Source: Natrinema gelatinilyticum
GTDB taxonomy: Archaea > Halobacteriota > Halobacteria > Halobacteriales > Natrialbaceae
Assembly: GCF_024266705.1 (NCBI RefSeq)
Contig: NZ_CP100756.1
Coordinates: 1,922,001-1,986,000 of the forward strand
Direction of reading: 5' to 3'
Length of the DNA stretch: 64,000 bases
The notes under the pieces were generated by a model that searched no databases, had not been told where the DNA came from, and saw only the letters and a list, made by a program, of their open reading frames with translations. Every line of letters starts with the position of its first letter. The stretch's first letter is position 1. The translations under genes and the position numbers were made by a program. Positions 1 through 8,488 of the stretch are shown one piece after another.

Positions 1-531
1 GAACGCCGCGAACAGTCCGCCGCCGAGGTCGCCGATCTGGTAGCCCGGAATCTGCGGGGCCATGGATTCGTCCTCGCGGGTCATATCGAGCAACCCTGCG
101 AGGCCGACGTAATTGAGATCGTGGCCCGCGCGTTCGGCGTACGGGCCGGTTCCCCCGTAACCGGACAGCGAACAGTACACCAGTTCCTCGTTGTACTCGA
201 GCAGCGTCTCGTAGTCTATCCCGAGTCGTTCGGCGACGCCCGGTCGGAACTGTTCGAAGACGACGTCCGCGTCCTCGACGAGTCGGTAGAACGCCGCCGT
301 TCCTTCCTCGGACTTGAGATCGAGCGCCACACTTCGCTTGCCCCGATTGATGCTGTCGAACAGTGCGGCGGTGTCGCGTTCGGTCGTCGGGGACGCGTAC
401 CTCGCGTAGTCGCCTGCGTCGGTGTCCTCGACTTTCACTACGTCGGCACCCGCATCGGCGAGCAGTTGCGTCGCATACGGGCCGGGAAGGAGCCGAGACA
501 GATCGAGTATCCGTACCGAATCGAGCTGCAT
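1..531 (-). CDS. CaiB/BaiF family (class III) CoA-transferase, 3' part outside window
   Basis: Open minus-strand frame from an ATG at 531 to the window edge (177 codons visible), so the C-terminus is missing. The N-terminus has the family signature: [23 protein letters not shown] then ADVVKVE, and further on [30 protein letters not shown] and [13 protein letters not shown]. Class III enzymes move CoA between carboxylic acids through an aspartyl-CoA thioester. The catalytic Asp lies further into the protein than the visible part usually reaches and was not identified. The many beta-oxidation-type genes downstream suggest activation or racemisation of an acyl-CoA (alpha-methylacyl-CoA racemase is the alternative). 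Substrate unknown. Confidence 0.88.
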   Translation of the reverse strand, partial: MQLDSVRILDLSRLLPGPYATQLLADAGADVVKVEDTDAGDYARYASPTTERDTAALFDSINRGKRSVALDLKSEEGTAAFYRLVEDADVVFEQFRPGVAERLGIDYETLLEYNEELVYCSLSGYGGTGPYAERAGHDLNYVGLAGLLDMTREDESMAPQIPGYQIGDLGGGLFAAF

Positions 532-686
532 AGTGACAGGTCCCGCCCCGACCGCAAAAACCTACTGTCAGTGGCCAGTCGCTCCCTCCCGCTCGAGTGT
601 CGCTCCGTCGATCACGTACACGGGAGACCATACAGTAACGGTCGCCGCTTACCGCCGGCCGATCGCACACTTCGGCGAGGTGCGTC

Positions 687-766
687 ATACGGACTACTGT
701 AAACCATTGCCGGTGCAACCGCAGGACGGTCGCGATTGCACGGTACATCGGTACAGCAGACCGTAT
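687..766. repeat. Dispersed palindromic repeat, copy 1
   Basis: An ~80-bp imperfect palindrome. Outer arms ATACGGACTACTGTA (687-701) and TACAGCAGACCGTAT (752-766) pair with two mismatches. Inside is a second hairpin with arms GTGCAACCGC and GCGATTGCAC around the loop AGGACGGTC. It touches the stop codon of the R2lox gene (766-768). Copies 2 and 3 are at 34227-34307 and 60915-60995. In this copy the inner hairpin is inverted relative to the outer arms. It may act as a terminator, but its position is not consistently 3' of genes. Confidence 0.85.
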
Positions 767-1698
767 CAGTCGTCACTCTCGAGTTGCACCAGTTCGTCGA
801 CGTCGGGAATGTCAGCCGCGGCGTCGGTGATCTGTCGCATCCGGTCGGTGTGCTTGTCGATAGCGTAGGCGGCGAGTTCTCCTTCCTCGAGGCCGACGCG
901 TTCGTCGGGGTCGTCGGGCTGGAACCGATCGTCTTCGGTGATCCCCTGGACGAGCGGAAGGAGTTCGTCGACGGTATCTTCGATGATCGCCGGGTCGACG
1001 CCCTCGGCGATGAGCTTCTTGAGCTGATTCATGCCGAAGCCGACGTGGCGGCCCTCGTCGCTGCGGATTTTCGTGAACCCCTCGACCAGTCCCGGCAGGT
1101 GCGGGAGTTCTTCGAACTCGCCGCCGTAGGAGGTTTGCATGCCGTAGTAGCCGGTCTGTGCGAGGATCCCCTCGACGGTGAGGTGGTAGTGACAGTACGC
1201 CTTTGCCCGGTTCTCGGGGGTGTCCTCCTCGAGCAGCCGGAACTGCGCTTTCCGATTGCGGTCGAACAGCTCGATGTAGGGCTCGTTGAACCAGCGATCG
1301 TGGCGGGGATTCGACTGCTCCCACCCCATTTCGTCTTCGACCGTCCAGATGACCTCTCGCCAGTAGCGGTCGAAGAAATCCGCATGTTTCGCCTCCTCGT
1401 ACAGTTGGGTCGTGATGAACAGTTGATCGTCGATGTTGTCGAGGACGGCACCGAGCGGCGCGAGGTCTTCGGTGACTGCATCCTCGCCCGCGCCGAACTT
1501 CGCGATCCCGTTGAGAGTCCCGTACCAGGTCTCCTGATCGTATTCTTCTTCCCCCTCGATGTAGGCCAGTAGCTGCTCGACGTCCTGCTCGATATCGATT
1601 TCCCCGGGGTCCCAGTGCCGTTCGACCGCGTTACGGTAATATCGGTTCGACCTGGATTCCCGATCCATCATCTCCGTTGGCGCGTACTCAGTTGCCAT
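766..1698 (-). CDS. R2-like ligand-binding oxidase (R2lox)
   Basis: 310-residue ferritin-like protein. R2lox proteins carry a Mn/Fe cofactor, bind a long-chain fatty-acid-like ligand and form a Tyr-Val ether crosslink. All spaced residues are visible: E72-x-x-V75 (GEDAVTED), E102-x-x-H105 (EEAKH), Y171 followed by E176 (YHLTVEG), and E215-x-x-H218 (DEGRH). This spacing separates it from true ribonucleotide reductase R2 subunits, although it may be auto-annotated as nrdB/nrdF. The start at 1698 is preferred over an in-frame codon 21 nt upstream because a TATA-like element at 1721-1730 sits about 27 nt before it, giving a leaderless mRNA. No class I R1 gene is nearby. Physiological substrate unknown. 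Confidence 0.88.
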   Translation of the reverse strand: MATEYAPTEMMDRESRSNRYYRNAVERHWDPGEIDIEQDVEQLLAYIEGEEEYDQETWYGTLNGIAKFGAGEDAVTEDLAPLGAVLDNIDDQLFITTQLYEEAKHADFFDRYWREVIWTVEDEMGWEQSNPRHDRWFNEPYIELFDRNRKAQFRLLEEDTPENRAKAYCHYHLTVEGILAQTGYYGMQTSYGGEFEELPHLPGLVEGFTKIRSDEGRHVGFGMNQLKKLIAEGVDPAIIEDTVDELLPLVQGITEDDRFQPDDPDERVGLEEGELAAYAIDKHTDRMRQITDAAADIPDVDELVQLESDD

Positions 1699-1720
1699 AT
1701 ACCAAACACGACGATCCAAC

Positions 1721-1730
1721 TATTAAATGT
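1721..1730 (-). promoter_or_regulatory. TATA element of the R2lox gene
   Basis: On the minus strand this reads ACATTTAATA, centred about 27 nt before the ATG at 1698, as expected for a leaderless haloarchaeal transcript. Confidence 0.6.
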
Positions 1731-1790
1731 GTTGTTTGTTTGCCATCCTCTCGGCGGCGGTAACGGAGTCGCCTCGGATCGGGAACGACC

Positions 1791-3179
1791 TCAATCGCCG
1801 CTGTGTTCGCCGCCGTTCCCGTCGACGCGCTCGTGGCCCTCGAGCGAGGTCATCCTCTGGTACGTTTCGATTCGATTGGTCTTTCCGAGTCTGTAGCGGT
1901 AGTAGACGTACGCGACGGCGAACCAGCCGATGAGAACGACGCCGACGACGGGGCGCTGGAGGAGCGTGACCACCCAGAAGGCGCCGGTGACGAGCGCACC
2001 GCCGAGGACCGCGGCGAGGAGGCCGCGGTAGCGCCGGAGTCGGAACGGGGCGTTGGCGTAGTGATCGGGAAATTCTCGCGGGAGGTTCCAGAGACCGATC
2101 GCACAGAAGAAGTACGCGGTGAGGCTGGCGAGTCCGATAAACACGGAGAGACCGACGATTTCGCTCGCGAGTGGGACGAGCAAAAACGGCGGCACGCCGA
2201 GGATGGCGACGGCGTAGTGTGGCGTGTCGAACCGCGGGTGAATTCGTGAGAGCGATGCCGGGAGGATGCCGTCGCGACTCGCACGCATGAGCGTTCGGGA
2301 GAAGACGAGCAGCGTCGTGTTCACAGTGGTGACGACCGCGAAGATACCACCCGCAGCGACGACGTACTCTCCCCACCACGGGAGGAATCGAGAAGCTGCC
2401 AGCGCGAGGTCCGCTTCGGAGCCCAGTTGCGTGTACGGAACGACCCCGACCAGGACGGCGATGAGCGCCACGTAAAACAGCGCCACGATCCCGATGCCGA
2501 GTCCGAGCACGAGCGGGATCGTTCGACGAGGCTCGTCGATCTCTTCGCCGAGTTCGACGAGCAACCCGAACCCGAGAAACGGATAGAACAGCGCGACGAC
2601 GGCGAGACCGAACGCACCGTAGTCCGGGAAAAACGGCGTGTAATTGGCGACGTCGATCGCACCGGCACCGGGCACGATGAACGTCAGCAGGACCGCCACG
2701 AGGCCGACGAAGAAGACGAGTTGGACCTGTGCGACCAGCCTGAGCCCAATCACGTTGACGAACAACACGAATCCGAGCAGCACGTAGATGAGCAGCATCG
2801 ACGGCACGTCGAAGAAGATACGCGTGTACTCGGCGAAGCCGGTCGCCGTCACGAGCAACGATGCCCACGCGACGAGCGGAATCGTAAACGGAACCAGGAA
2901 CCCCCAGTAGGGCGCAGTGAGACGCGAGATGTAAACGTACAACCCGCCGGCGACCGGCATCGCCGAGCCCAGCAACGCGTTGTACAGGACGACGAAGCTC
3001 GCGGGAATCGACGCTAGCACGATCGCCAACACGAGTGCCGGACCGGCTGCTCCCGCCAACGGTCCCGGCAGAACGAATATCGGCACCGAAATCGCGTTGC
3101 CGACGAGCAGTGCCAGCACTCCGACGATGCCGATACTCGAGGTGAGCTTGTCAGATTCGCCGCTGGCCCGTCCGCTCAT
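1791..3179 (-). CDS. APC-superfamily amino acid permease
   Basis: 462-residue polytopic membrane protein with about 12 predicted hydrophobic helices. It has the typical APC first helix (SIGIVGVLALLVGNAISVPIFVLPGP) with the unwound small-residue stretch that binds the amino acid backbone, and a later GFGLLVELGEEIDEPRRTIP loop matching the family's 'E-E-x-x-x-P-R-x-x-I-P' motif. The ATG at 3179 overlaps the stop of the small membrane gene by 4 nt (ATGA), showing translational coupling, so longer upstream reading frames are rejected. Substrate cannot be told from sequence; a cytoplasmic acidic tail follows the last helix. Confidence 0.88.
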   Translation of the reverse strand: MSGRASGESDKLTSSIGIVGVLALLVGNAISVPIFVLPGPLAGAAGPALVLAIVLASIPASFVVLYNALLGSAMPVAGGLYVYISRLTAPYWGFLVPFTIPLVAWASLLVTATGFAEYTRIFFDVPSMLLIYVLLGFVLFVNVIGLRLVAQVQLVFFVGLVAVLLTFIVPGAGAIDVANYTPFFPDYGAFGLAVVALFYPFLGFGLLVELGEEIDEPRRTIPLVLGLGIGIVALFYVALIAVLVGVVPYTQLGSEADLALAASRFLPWWGEYVVAAGGIFAVVTTVNTTLLVFSRTLMRASRDGILPASLSRIHPRFDTPHYAVAILGVPPFLLVPLASEIVGLSVFIGLASLTAYFFCAIGLWNLPREFPDHYANAPFRLRRYRGLLAAVLGGALVTGAFWVVTLLQRPVVGVVLIGWFAVAYVYYRYRLGKTNRIETYQRMTSLEGHERVDGNGGEHSGD

Positions 3180-3427
3180 TCCCCTGCTGAGCGCTCGGCG
3201 CGCCGGCGACGGATCTCGTAGTCGCGAATGCGGCGACCGAGGACGAACCCTGCGACACCACAGAGGATCGGTGCCAGAACCAACAGCGCCTCGACGGTCA
3301 CTATCGGGAGAACGATCCCCATACCGAGGCCCAAAACCAGCCCACCTTCGGGGTACTGTGCCGCGGCTACTTCCCGTTCGACGTCGTCCATGTCCGCTGG
3401 TACATCTCGGTATCGTCCGATTGCCAT
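3176..3427 (-). CDS. Small two-helix membrane protein coupled to the APC permease
   Basis: 83 residues from the ATG at 3427: a charged N-terminus (VPADMDDVEREVAAAQYPEGG), two hydrophobic segments and a basic tail (RRIRDYEIRRRRAERS). It ends inside the permease start codon (ATGA overlap), so the two are cotranscribed and probably work together. Small partners of this kind occur beside APC permeases in haloarchaea; their job is unknown. In-frame GTG codons lie up to 15 nt upstream, but the TATA-like element at 3451-3460 favours the ATG. Confidence 0.75.
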   Translation of the reverse strand: MAIGRYRDVPADMDDVEREVAAAQYPEGGLVLGLGMGIVLPIVTVEALLVLAPILCGVAGFVLGRRIRDYEIRRRRAERSAGE

Positions 3428-3737
3428 GAGATAACTCACCACGATCAGCGCAAAATATCTTTCGAACAGTTGATACCTGGACGGACGTCACTTGAGCGCC
3501 CGACTCGATCCGTCCACTGCTCGGCCCGTGACCCCGGTTCGGCCTGGACGTGAGTCGACACCGCCATCGGACCGGTAGCCGCTCCGAGTCGGGAGCACTC
3601 TCGAGACGTGGGTGGTCGTAAGTCAGTACCGACCTCGAGACGTACGGCGATTTCCGTCGCCGACCGTCCTACTGCAGCGGTGCGGATTCCCCTCCGCGTT
3701 GAGAAGAACTAAGTCGGCTCTCGTGCAGGATGGTGTC
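3428..3737. other. Intergenic, divergent promoters
   Basis: Holds the promoter of the small membrane protein/permease pair (minus-strand AGATATTTTG, 3451-3460). No convincing gene was seen. A plus-strand reading frame that runs through from 3612 into the dehydrogenase lacks typical protein features before 3738. Confidence 0.6.
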
Positions 3738-4475
3738 ATGGCACAACAGAGTGCTGCCGTCGTCGGAGGCGGCATTATGGGCGCCGGTATCGCACAGGTA
3801 CTCGCACGAAACGGCTACGATGTATCGGTTCGTGAAATTAACGAGGAACTGGTCGACGAGGCCCGGGAACGGTTCGTTTCGGGTAATTACGGACTCGACG
3901 ATGCCGTCGAAGGCGGTTATCTCTCCCCGGACGAATGCGACGATATCCTCGACCGGGTCACGTTTACGACCGATCTCGATGCCGCGACCGACGGCACCGA
4001 TTTCGTCGTCGAGGCAGTCACGGAGGACCTCGCTATCAAGGGCCAGGTGTTTCGCAATCTCGACGAGGTCACGGACAGTCAGCCGCTGTACTCGAACACG
4101 AGCGGATTCTCGGTGACCTCGATCGCGAACGCCGTCTCCGATCCGTCACGAGTCGCCGTGACCCATTTCTTCAATCCGGTTCCAGTCATGGCCATGGTCG
4201 AGATCGTCCGGGCCCCGGAGACGGACGACGCGGTCGTCGAACGCGCCGAGGAACTCGTCGACGAGCTCGGCAAGACGAGCGTTACGATCGACGACGATCC
4301 CGGGTCCTACGGGTTCATCGCCAATCGATGCTACGGCGCGATGCGCGAAGAGGCCAAGAAGATCGTCGACGAGGGCATCGCGACCGAAGCACAGGTCGAC
4401 AAAGCGCTCGAAGACGGATACAATCTCCCCGTCGGCCCGTTCTCGCTACGCGGCATCGGCGAAGAGTGGGACTGA
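3738..4475 (+). CDS. 3-hydroxyacyl-CoA dehydrogenase family protein, short form
   Basis: 245 residues. The N-terminal Rossmann fold is clear (AAVVGGGIMGAGIAQVLARNGYDVSV, GxGxxG-type NAD site). The 3HCDH substrate region follows: the catalytic His in AVTHFFNPVPVM and the conserved Asn in SYGFIANRCYGAMREEA. The C-terminal helical domain is reduced: the protein stops 11 residues after the LPVGPF motif, whereas the paralogue at 12850-13740 has about 70 more residues there. Family members oxidise L-3-hydroxyacyl-CoA to 3-ketoacyl-CoA with NAD+. Loss of part of the dimerisation domain could mean another substrate or partner. The 3738 ATG is chosen because the Rossmann strand starts right after it. 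Confidence 0.82.
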   Translation: MAQQSAAVVGGGIMGAGIAQVLARNGYDVSVREINEELVDEARERFVSGNYGLDDAVEGGYLSPDECDDILDRVTFTTDLDAATDGTDFVVEAVTEDLAIKGQVFRNLDEVTDSQPLYSNTSGFSVTSIANAVSDPSRVAVTHFFNPVPVMAMVEIVRAPETDDAVVERAEELVDELGKTSVTIDDDPGSYGFIANRCYGAMREEAKKIVDEGIATEAQVDKALEDGYNLPVGPFSLRGIGEEWD

Positions 4476-4556
4476 GCGACCGTTCACTCGCGACTCGAGC
4501 GAGCGGCCACCGAATACCAGCGGGCGGTCTCCAAAGATCGAAGCCGCGATGTAGCG

Positions 4557-5354
4557 CTACTTGCCTTCGAATTCGGGATCGCGGTCCTCGGCGAACGCCG
4601 CTGCTCCCTCGGCGTGGTCTTCCGTGTTGAGCAGTTCCACGAACAGTTGCCGGTCGTATCGCAGCCCTTCGTTCAGGCCTGTCTGGACCGCCATCTGCGC
4701 GGACTTCTTGATCGCCTGGACGGCCAGCGGCGCCTGTCCGGTGAGGCCGGAGACGAATTCGTCGACCTCGTCATCGAACTCGTCCGAGTCGAAGACCCGA
4801 TCGACGATTCCCTCGTCGGCGGCACGCTGCGCCGGGATGTGGTCGCCGAACATGGCCAGTTCCTTGGCGACGGCGGGACCGGCCAGTTTCGTGACGTACT
4901 GGACGCCACCGGCTCCGGGGAGAAGACCGAGGTTGACCTCCGGAAAGCCAAACGTGCTGTCCTCGGTCGCCAGTCGGAAATCACAGGCAAGCGCGGTCTC
5001 GAAGCCGCCGCCGAGACAGTAGCCGTCGATTTTCGCGATGACCGGCGTCGGGAAGTCTCGGACGACGTCGTAGTGGATCCGGTCGGACGAGCCGCCCGAC
5101 GAGTCCGACGAGAAGCCGCCGATGTCCGCGCCGGCGCAGAAAGCCTTCTCGCCGGCGCCCTCGAGCACGACGGCGCGCAGCGCGACGCCGTCGGCGTCCT
5201 CGTTTTGCTCCTCGAGGAGCCGTAATCCGGCGACGATGTCCTCTCTGAGTTGGGCGTTCAGCGCATTCAGCGCGTCCGGCCGGTTCATCGTGAGGGTGCC
5301 GACGCCAGTTTCTTCATCATACGATACCAGGACAGTGTCCAGTGATTCGTCCAT
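4557..5354 (-). CDS. Enoyl-CoA hydratase/isomerase (crotonase) family protein
   Basis: 265 residues. Oxyanion-hole segments FCAGADIGGF and GYCLGGGFETALACDFRLA are present, and both glutamates typical of a hydratase are in place (GGGFETAL and FGFPEVNLGLLPGAGG), so hydration of 2-enoyl-CoA is plausible. It converges with the short 3-hydroxyacyl-CoA dehydrogenase, the next enzyme in beta-oxidation. A Ser/Gly/Asp-rich insertion (FSSDSSGGSSD) lies after the first oxyanion segment. Isomerase or other crotonase chemistry cannot be excluded. Confidence 0.87.
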   Translation of the reverse strand: MDESLDTVLVSYDEETGVGTLTMNRPDALNALNAQLREDIVAGLRLLEEQNEDADGVALRAVVLEGAGEKAFCAGADIGGFSSDSSGGSSDRIHYDVVRDFPTPVIAKIDGYCLGGGFETALACDFRLATEDSTFGFPEVNLGLLPGAGGVQYVTKLAGPAVAKELAMFGDHIPAQRAADEGIVDRVFDSDEFDDEVDEFVSGLTGQAPLAVQAIKKSAQMAVQTGLNEGLRYDRQLFVELLNTEDHAEGAAAFAEDRDPEFEGK

Positions 5355-6072
5355 GGAGGACGGTCACGGGCAACGATCAAAAAGGTACGTTCGCCGGTGA
5401 TTTCGATGCACGTTCGCGGGTGATTTCGCGGGGAATCGGTGCCCTCCGAGCATGGTCTCTCTCTCTCTCTTACAGCGTCTTGTGATGCGACCGTTCACGC
5501 ACTATCTGTCGTCGTGGGGTACTCAACGTGAATACTAATATAATAAAAATGCCTCTTCCGAGTTTGTATAAACACTATTGTATACATGGCTGCGAGTCGA
5601 TTACGGCCGAGATGCTAGATCTGGATCGATCCTCCTCACTCCCATTGTTCACAGTTGTCCGTCGAGAGGGGGCTTGGAATGCTGTTACTACGAGTTTGAC
5701 TGGGGCTAGGGGGAATCCCCTCCAATCGAATCGGCCGAGTCAGTCTCTGGTCGTATCTGTTCGTAGCGTCGAATACAGGGGACCGCTCGGTCGATTCGTT
5801 CGATCTGCTCGATCGACAGCCTGTTCGGTAGTTCACGATCCCATTCGGCAGACACCGATCCGCCCCACTTCTTCACTGACCACTATCTAACAACTTCAGT
5901 ACTATTATGAATGTCTGTCAAATAGGATGCCCTGGACTGGTTTGTACGCTATGCTTTTCTTCTGGGTTCAGTTCGGAGCGGCAGACTGAATCAGCAGCTG
6001 GTCGGATCGTCGTCACCGTCATATCGAGCGAAAACACCGCCGCTCCGTTCCGATCGGAACTCGAGTGCCGGG
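5355..6072. other. Intergenic, 718 bp, no supported gene
   Basis: Contains a CT-dinucleotide run near 5459-5470 and an AT-rich patch at about 5530-5590 with TATA-like words. Possible reading frames have no family features and poor haloarchaeal codon bias. The stretch may be degraded DNA. Confidence 0.5.
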
Positions 6073-7143
6073 TCAGAACGACTGGAGCTGCTCGAGGACG
6101 GCTCGCGCGCTACCGTCAGAAACGACCGCGCGGGCCCGTTCGAGTCCCTCGTCCAGACTGTCGACGTCCTGTCGGGCGTACATCCGGAAGGCGCCGTTGA
6201 GCGCGATCGCGTCCGCGAAGTGGTCCTCGCGGGTTCCGGCGAGGACGTCCTCAGTGATCGTCGCCGAGTCGGCGGTCACGTCGTCGACCGCGAGGTCATC
6301 GCTTTCCATCTCCATGCCGTAGGTTGCGGTCTCGATCTCGTAGTCTTCCAGCCCGTCCGTCTCCGCTCCCCATTCGGCCACCTTCGTATAGCCCGGGCGG
6401 ATGTCGTCGTAGCCTTCCATCCCCTGGAAGAAGATGGCACGTGAGAACTCGAGTTCCGCGCTCTCGGAGATCGTGTCTGTCATCTTCTTCGCGAACGCGA
6501 GGTGGTAGAACGAGCCGAGGTGGACGTCGGCGTTGGCCGGATTCGCGATCGTTTCGACGGTGTTGACGAACGTCCGGACGCCCATCTCGTCGCGCCGGTC
6601 GTAGAGGGCCTGGATTCCGGGATTGAACGCGGGCTGATAGTAGAACCCGAAGCCGGTCTCGTCGACCATCTCGGCGCTCTCTTCGGGCTCGAGGTCGGTT
6701 CGAACGTCGAGTTCGTCGAGGACGTGCTTGTACGCGGTGGCTTTCTGGGTGGGGACGCGGTCGCCGGAGTGGACGACGACGGGCGTTCCCGCCGCGGCGG
6801 CGACGATGCCGGCCCCGACGCCGAGGACGGCGGAGGTGTGCTTGCCGTCGTAGTTCGCCCCGCAATCGACCGGATCGCACTCCGGCTCGGCAGTGACGAC
6901 CGACTCCTCCCGCATGACGTCGGTGTACGCCGCCAGCTCTTCGGGGGTGTTTCGCTTCCAGCGGTTAGCCAGCCAGAACGCGCCGAGGGTCGTCGCGTCG
7001 GGCTCGCCCGCCAGAATGCGCTGGAACGCCTCTCGAGCCTGTTCGCGGGTCATGTCGTCGGCCGACTTCGGACCGGAGCCGACGACCTCGGTCATCAGCC
7101 GCGTGAGCGGCCAGTCGCCGAAATCCTGGGTTGCCTGCGCCAT
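6073..7143 (-). CDS. Anthranilate phosphoribosyltransferase-like (TrpD/YbiB-type) protein
   Basis: 356 residues. The N-terminal helical domain (MTREQAREAFQRILAGEPDATTLGAFWLANRWKRNTPEELAAYTDVM) and the alpha/beta domain of glycosyltransferase family 3 are visible. The glycine-rich phosphoribosyl region is altered: NYDGKHTSAVLGVGAGIVAAAAGTPVVVHSGDRVPTQK replaces the usual GTGGD...NVST of real TrpD. The phosphoribosyl diphosphate site is therefore likely modified, and the protein is better placed with TrpD2/YbiB proteins, some of which bind nucleic acid. No trp genes are adjacent. The start at 7143 is the first Met preceding the conserved domain. Confidence 0.75.
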   Translation of the reverse strand: MAQATQDFGDWPLTRLMTEVVGSGPKSADDMTREQAREAFQRILAGEPDATTLGAFWLANRWKRNTPEELAAYTDVMREESVVTAEPECDPVDCGANYDGKHTSAVLGVGAGIVAAAAGTPVVVHSGDRVPTQKATAYKHVLDELDVRTDLEPEESAEMVDETGFGFYYQPAFNPGIQALYDRRDEMGVRTFVNTVETIANPANADVHLGSFYHLAFAKKMTDTISESAELEFSRAIFFQGMEGYDDIRPGYTKVAEWGAETDGLEDYEIETATYGMEMESDDLAVDDVTADSATITEDVLAGTREDHFADAIALNGAFRMYARQDVDSLDEGLERARAVVSDGSARAVLEQLQSF

Positions 7144-7328
7144 GTCGTACAACCGTTCGCCCGGACCGCGCAAAAGTCTCCCGCTTCCGGCGCACGTGAG
7201 ACCGTCGAAAGACGGGTTTCGCGTCGACCGGCGGCGGAACTGGAAGCGGTAGATCCGATCGGTGCCTGTCGTCCCGTCGTTCGGGCAGACCCGAAAACGA
7301 TACGGCCCCCTTCTCCCTAGAGCACGTA

Positions 7329-8423
7329 ATGAGTGGCCCGTCGGTGGACTGGCGCGAGACGATCGACGATGCGGACGTGGCGCTGATAGACGGTTATCAG
7401 AGCGGTTTTCCCGTCGTAGAGCGTCCATTCCGTCGCGTCGGTGCCGCTATTGGACTCGAGGAATCGGCTGTAGTCGACCGCGTTCGTGCGCTGAAAGAGG
7501 CGGGGATCGTCCGCCGATTCGGTGCCGTTCTCAACCCGCCCGTGATCGGGTCGTCGACGCTCGCTGCCGTTCGGGCTCCGGACGACCGATTCGACGAGAT
7601 CGCGTCGATAGTCAACGAGTACCGGCAGGTCAACCACAACTACGCCCGCGACCACGAATGGAATATGTGGTTCGTCGTCACGGCCGGTTCGCAGGACAGG
7701 CGCGACGAAATCTTGGCGGAGATCGAATCTCGGACCGGTTGTTCGGTCCTCAATTTGCCGATGCTGACTGACTATTACATCGACCTCGAGTTCCCCGTCG
7801 TCAACGGCGATCGCTTCGCCCGAGAGAGCGCCGTCCCGCGGTCCGCGGAACCGGCGACCGGGGACCCCGCGAGCGACGACTCCCTCGGTCAGCACACCGA
7901 TTCCTCGGCGACCAGGATCAGCGAGGAGGCAACGGGCGACCTCTCCGCGCTCGAGGCGGAGTTGCTGCTCGAGATTCAGGACGGGTTCCCGCTGTCGTCG
8001 ACGCCGTATCGCGACATCGCCGGACGCGTCGGGTACGCCGTCGAGGACGTTCTCACGGCTATCGAGCAGCTCTTCTCGAGCGGTTGTATCAAGCGGATTG
8101 GCTGCGTGATCAACCACGTCGTCACCGGGTTCGACGCCAATTGCATGGTCGTCTGGAACGTACCGGACGAGAGGCTCGACGAGTGGGGAGAGCGAGCAGG
8201 CGGACTCCCGTACGTGACGCTCTGTTATCACCGTCCCCGCAGACCGGATCTCGACTGGCCGTACAACCTGTTTACGATGATTCACGGTCGGGACCCCGAG
8301 GCCGTCGACGAGAAGATCGACGAACTGGCTGCCGACTATCTCCCCGTCGACAACGAACGGCTCTACTCGACTGAGACGCTCAAACAGACGGGCGCGCGGT
8401 ACGACGAACTGGTGGGCGTGTAG
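7329..8423 (+). CDS. Siroheme decarboxylase, AhbA-AhbB fusion
   Basis: 364 residues with two tandem Lrp/AsnC-like halves: residues ~10-155 (winged-helix part, then NHNYARDHEWNMWFVVTAG) and ~205-355 (CYHRPRRPDLDWPYNLFTMIHGRDPEAV). They are joined by an acidic/Ser-rich linker (about residues 160-200). These two halves match AhbA and AhbB, which convert siroheme to 12,18-didecarboxysiroheme in the siroheme-dependent heme pathway of archaea and sulfate reducers. The His-containing NHNY and YHRP segments fit the siroheme-binding sites. It may be mislabelled as an AsnC regulator. AhbC and AhbD are not in the window. Confidence 0.85.
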   Translation: MSGPSVDWRETIDDADVALIDGYQSGFPVVERPFRRVGAAIGLEESAVVDRVRALKEAGIVRRFGAVLNPPVIGSSTLAAVRAPDDRFDEIASIVNEYRQVNHNYARDHEWNMWFVVTAGSQDRRDEILAEIESRTGCSVLNLPMLTDYYIDLEFPVVNGDRFARESAVPRSAEPATGDPASDDSLGQHTDSSATRISEEATGDLSALEAELLLEIQDGFPLSSTPYRDIAGRVGYAVEDVLTAIEQLFSSGCIKRIGCVINHVVTGFDANCMVVWNVPDERLDEWGERAGGLPYVTLCYHRPRRPDLDWPYNLFTMIHGRDPEAVDEKIDELAADYLPVDNERLYSTETLKQTGARYDELVGV

Positions 8424-8488
8424 GTGAGAGCTGGTCGGCGTGTAACTACGGGTCGTCTTCGGGGCCAGTCGGTATCGTCGGCTGCTAC

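Noticed and set aside
766..1698. Calling the ferritin-like gene a ribonucleotide reductase beta subunit
   Set aside because: The Val and Tyr positions and residue spacing match R2lox, and no R1 gene is adjacent.
7329..8423. Calling this an Lrp/AsnC transcription regulator
   Set aside because: Two AsnC-like halves with siroheme-decarboxylase segments (NHNYARDHEWNMWF and CYHRPRRPDLDWPYN) fit AhbA-AhbB better.
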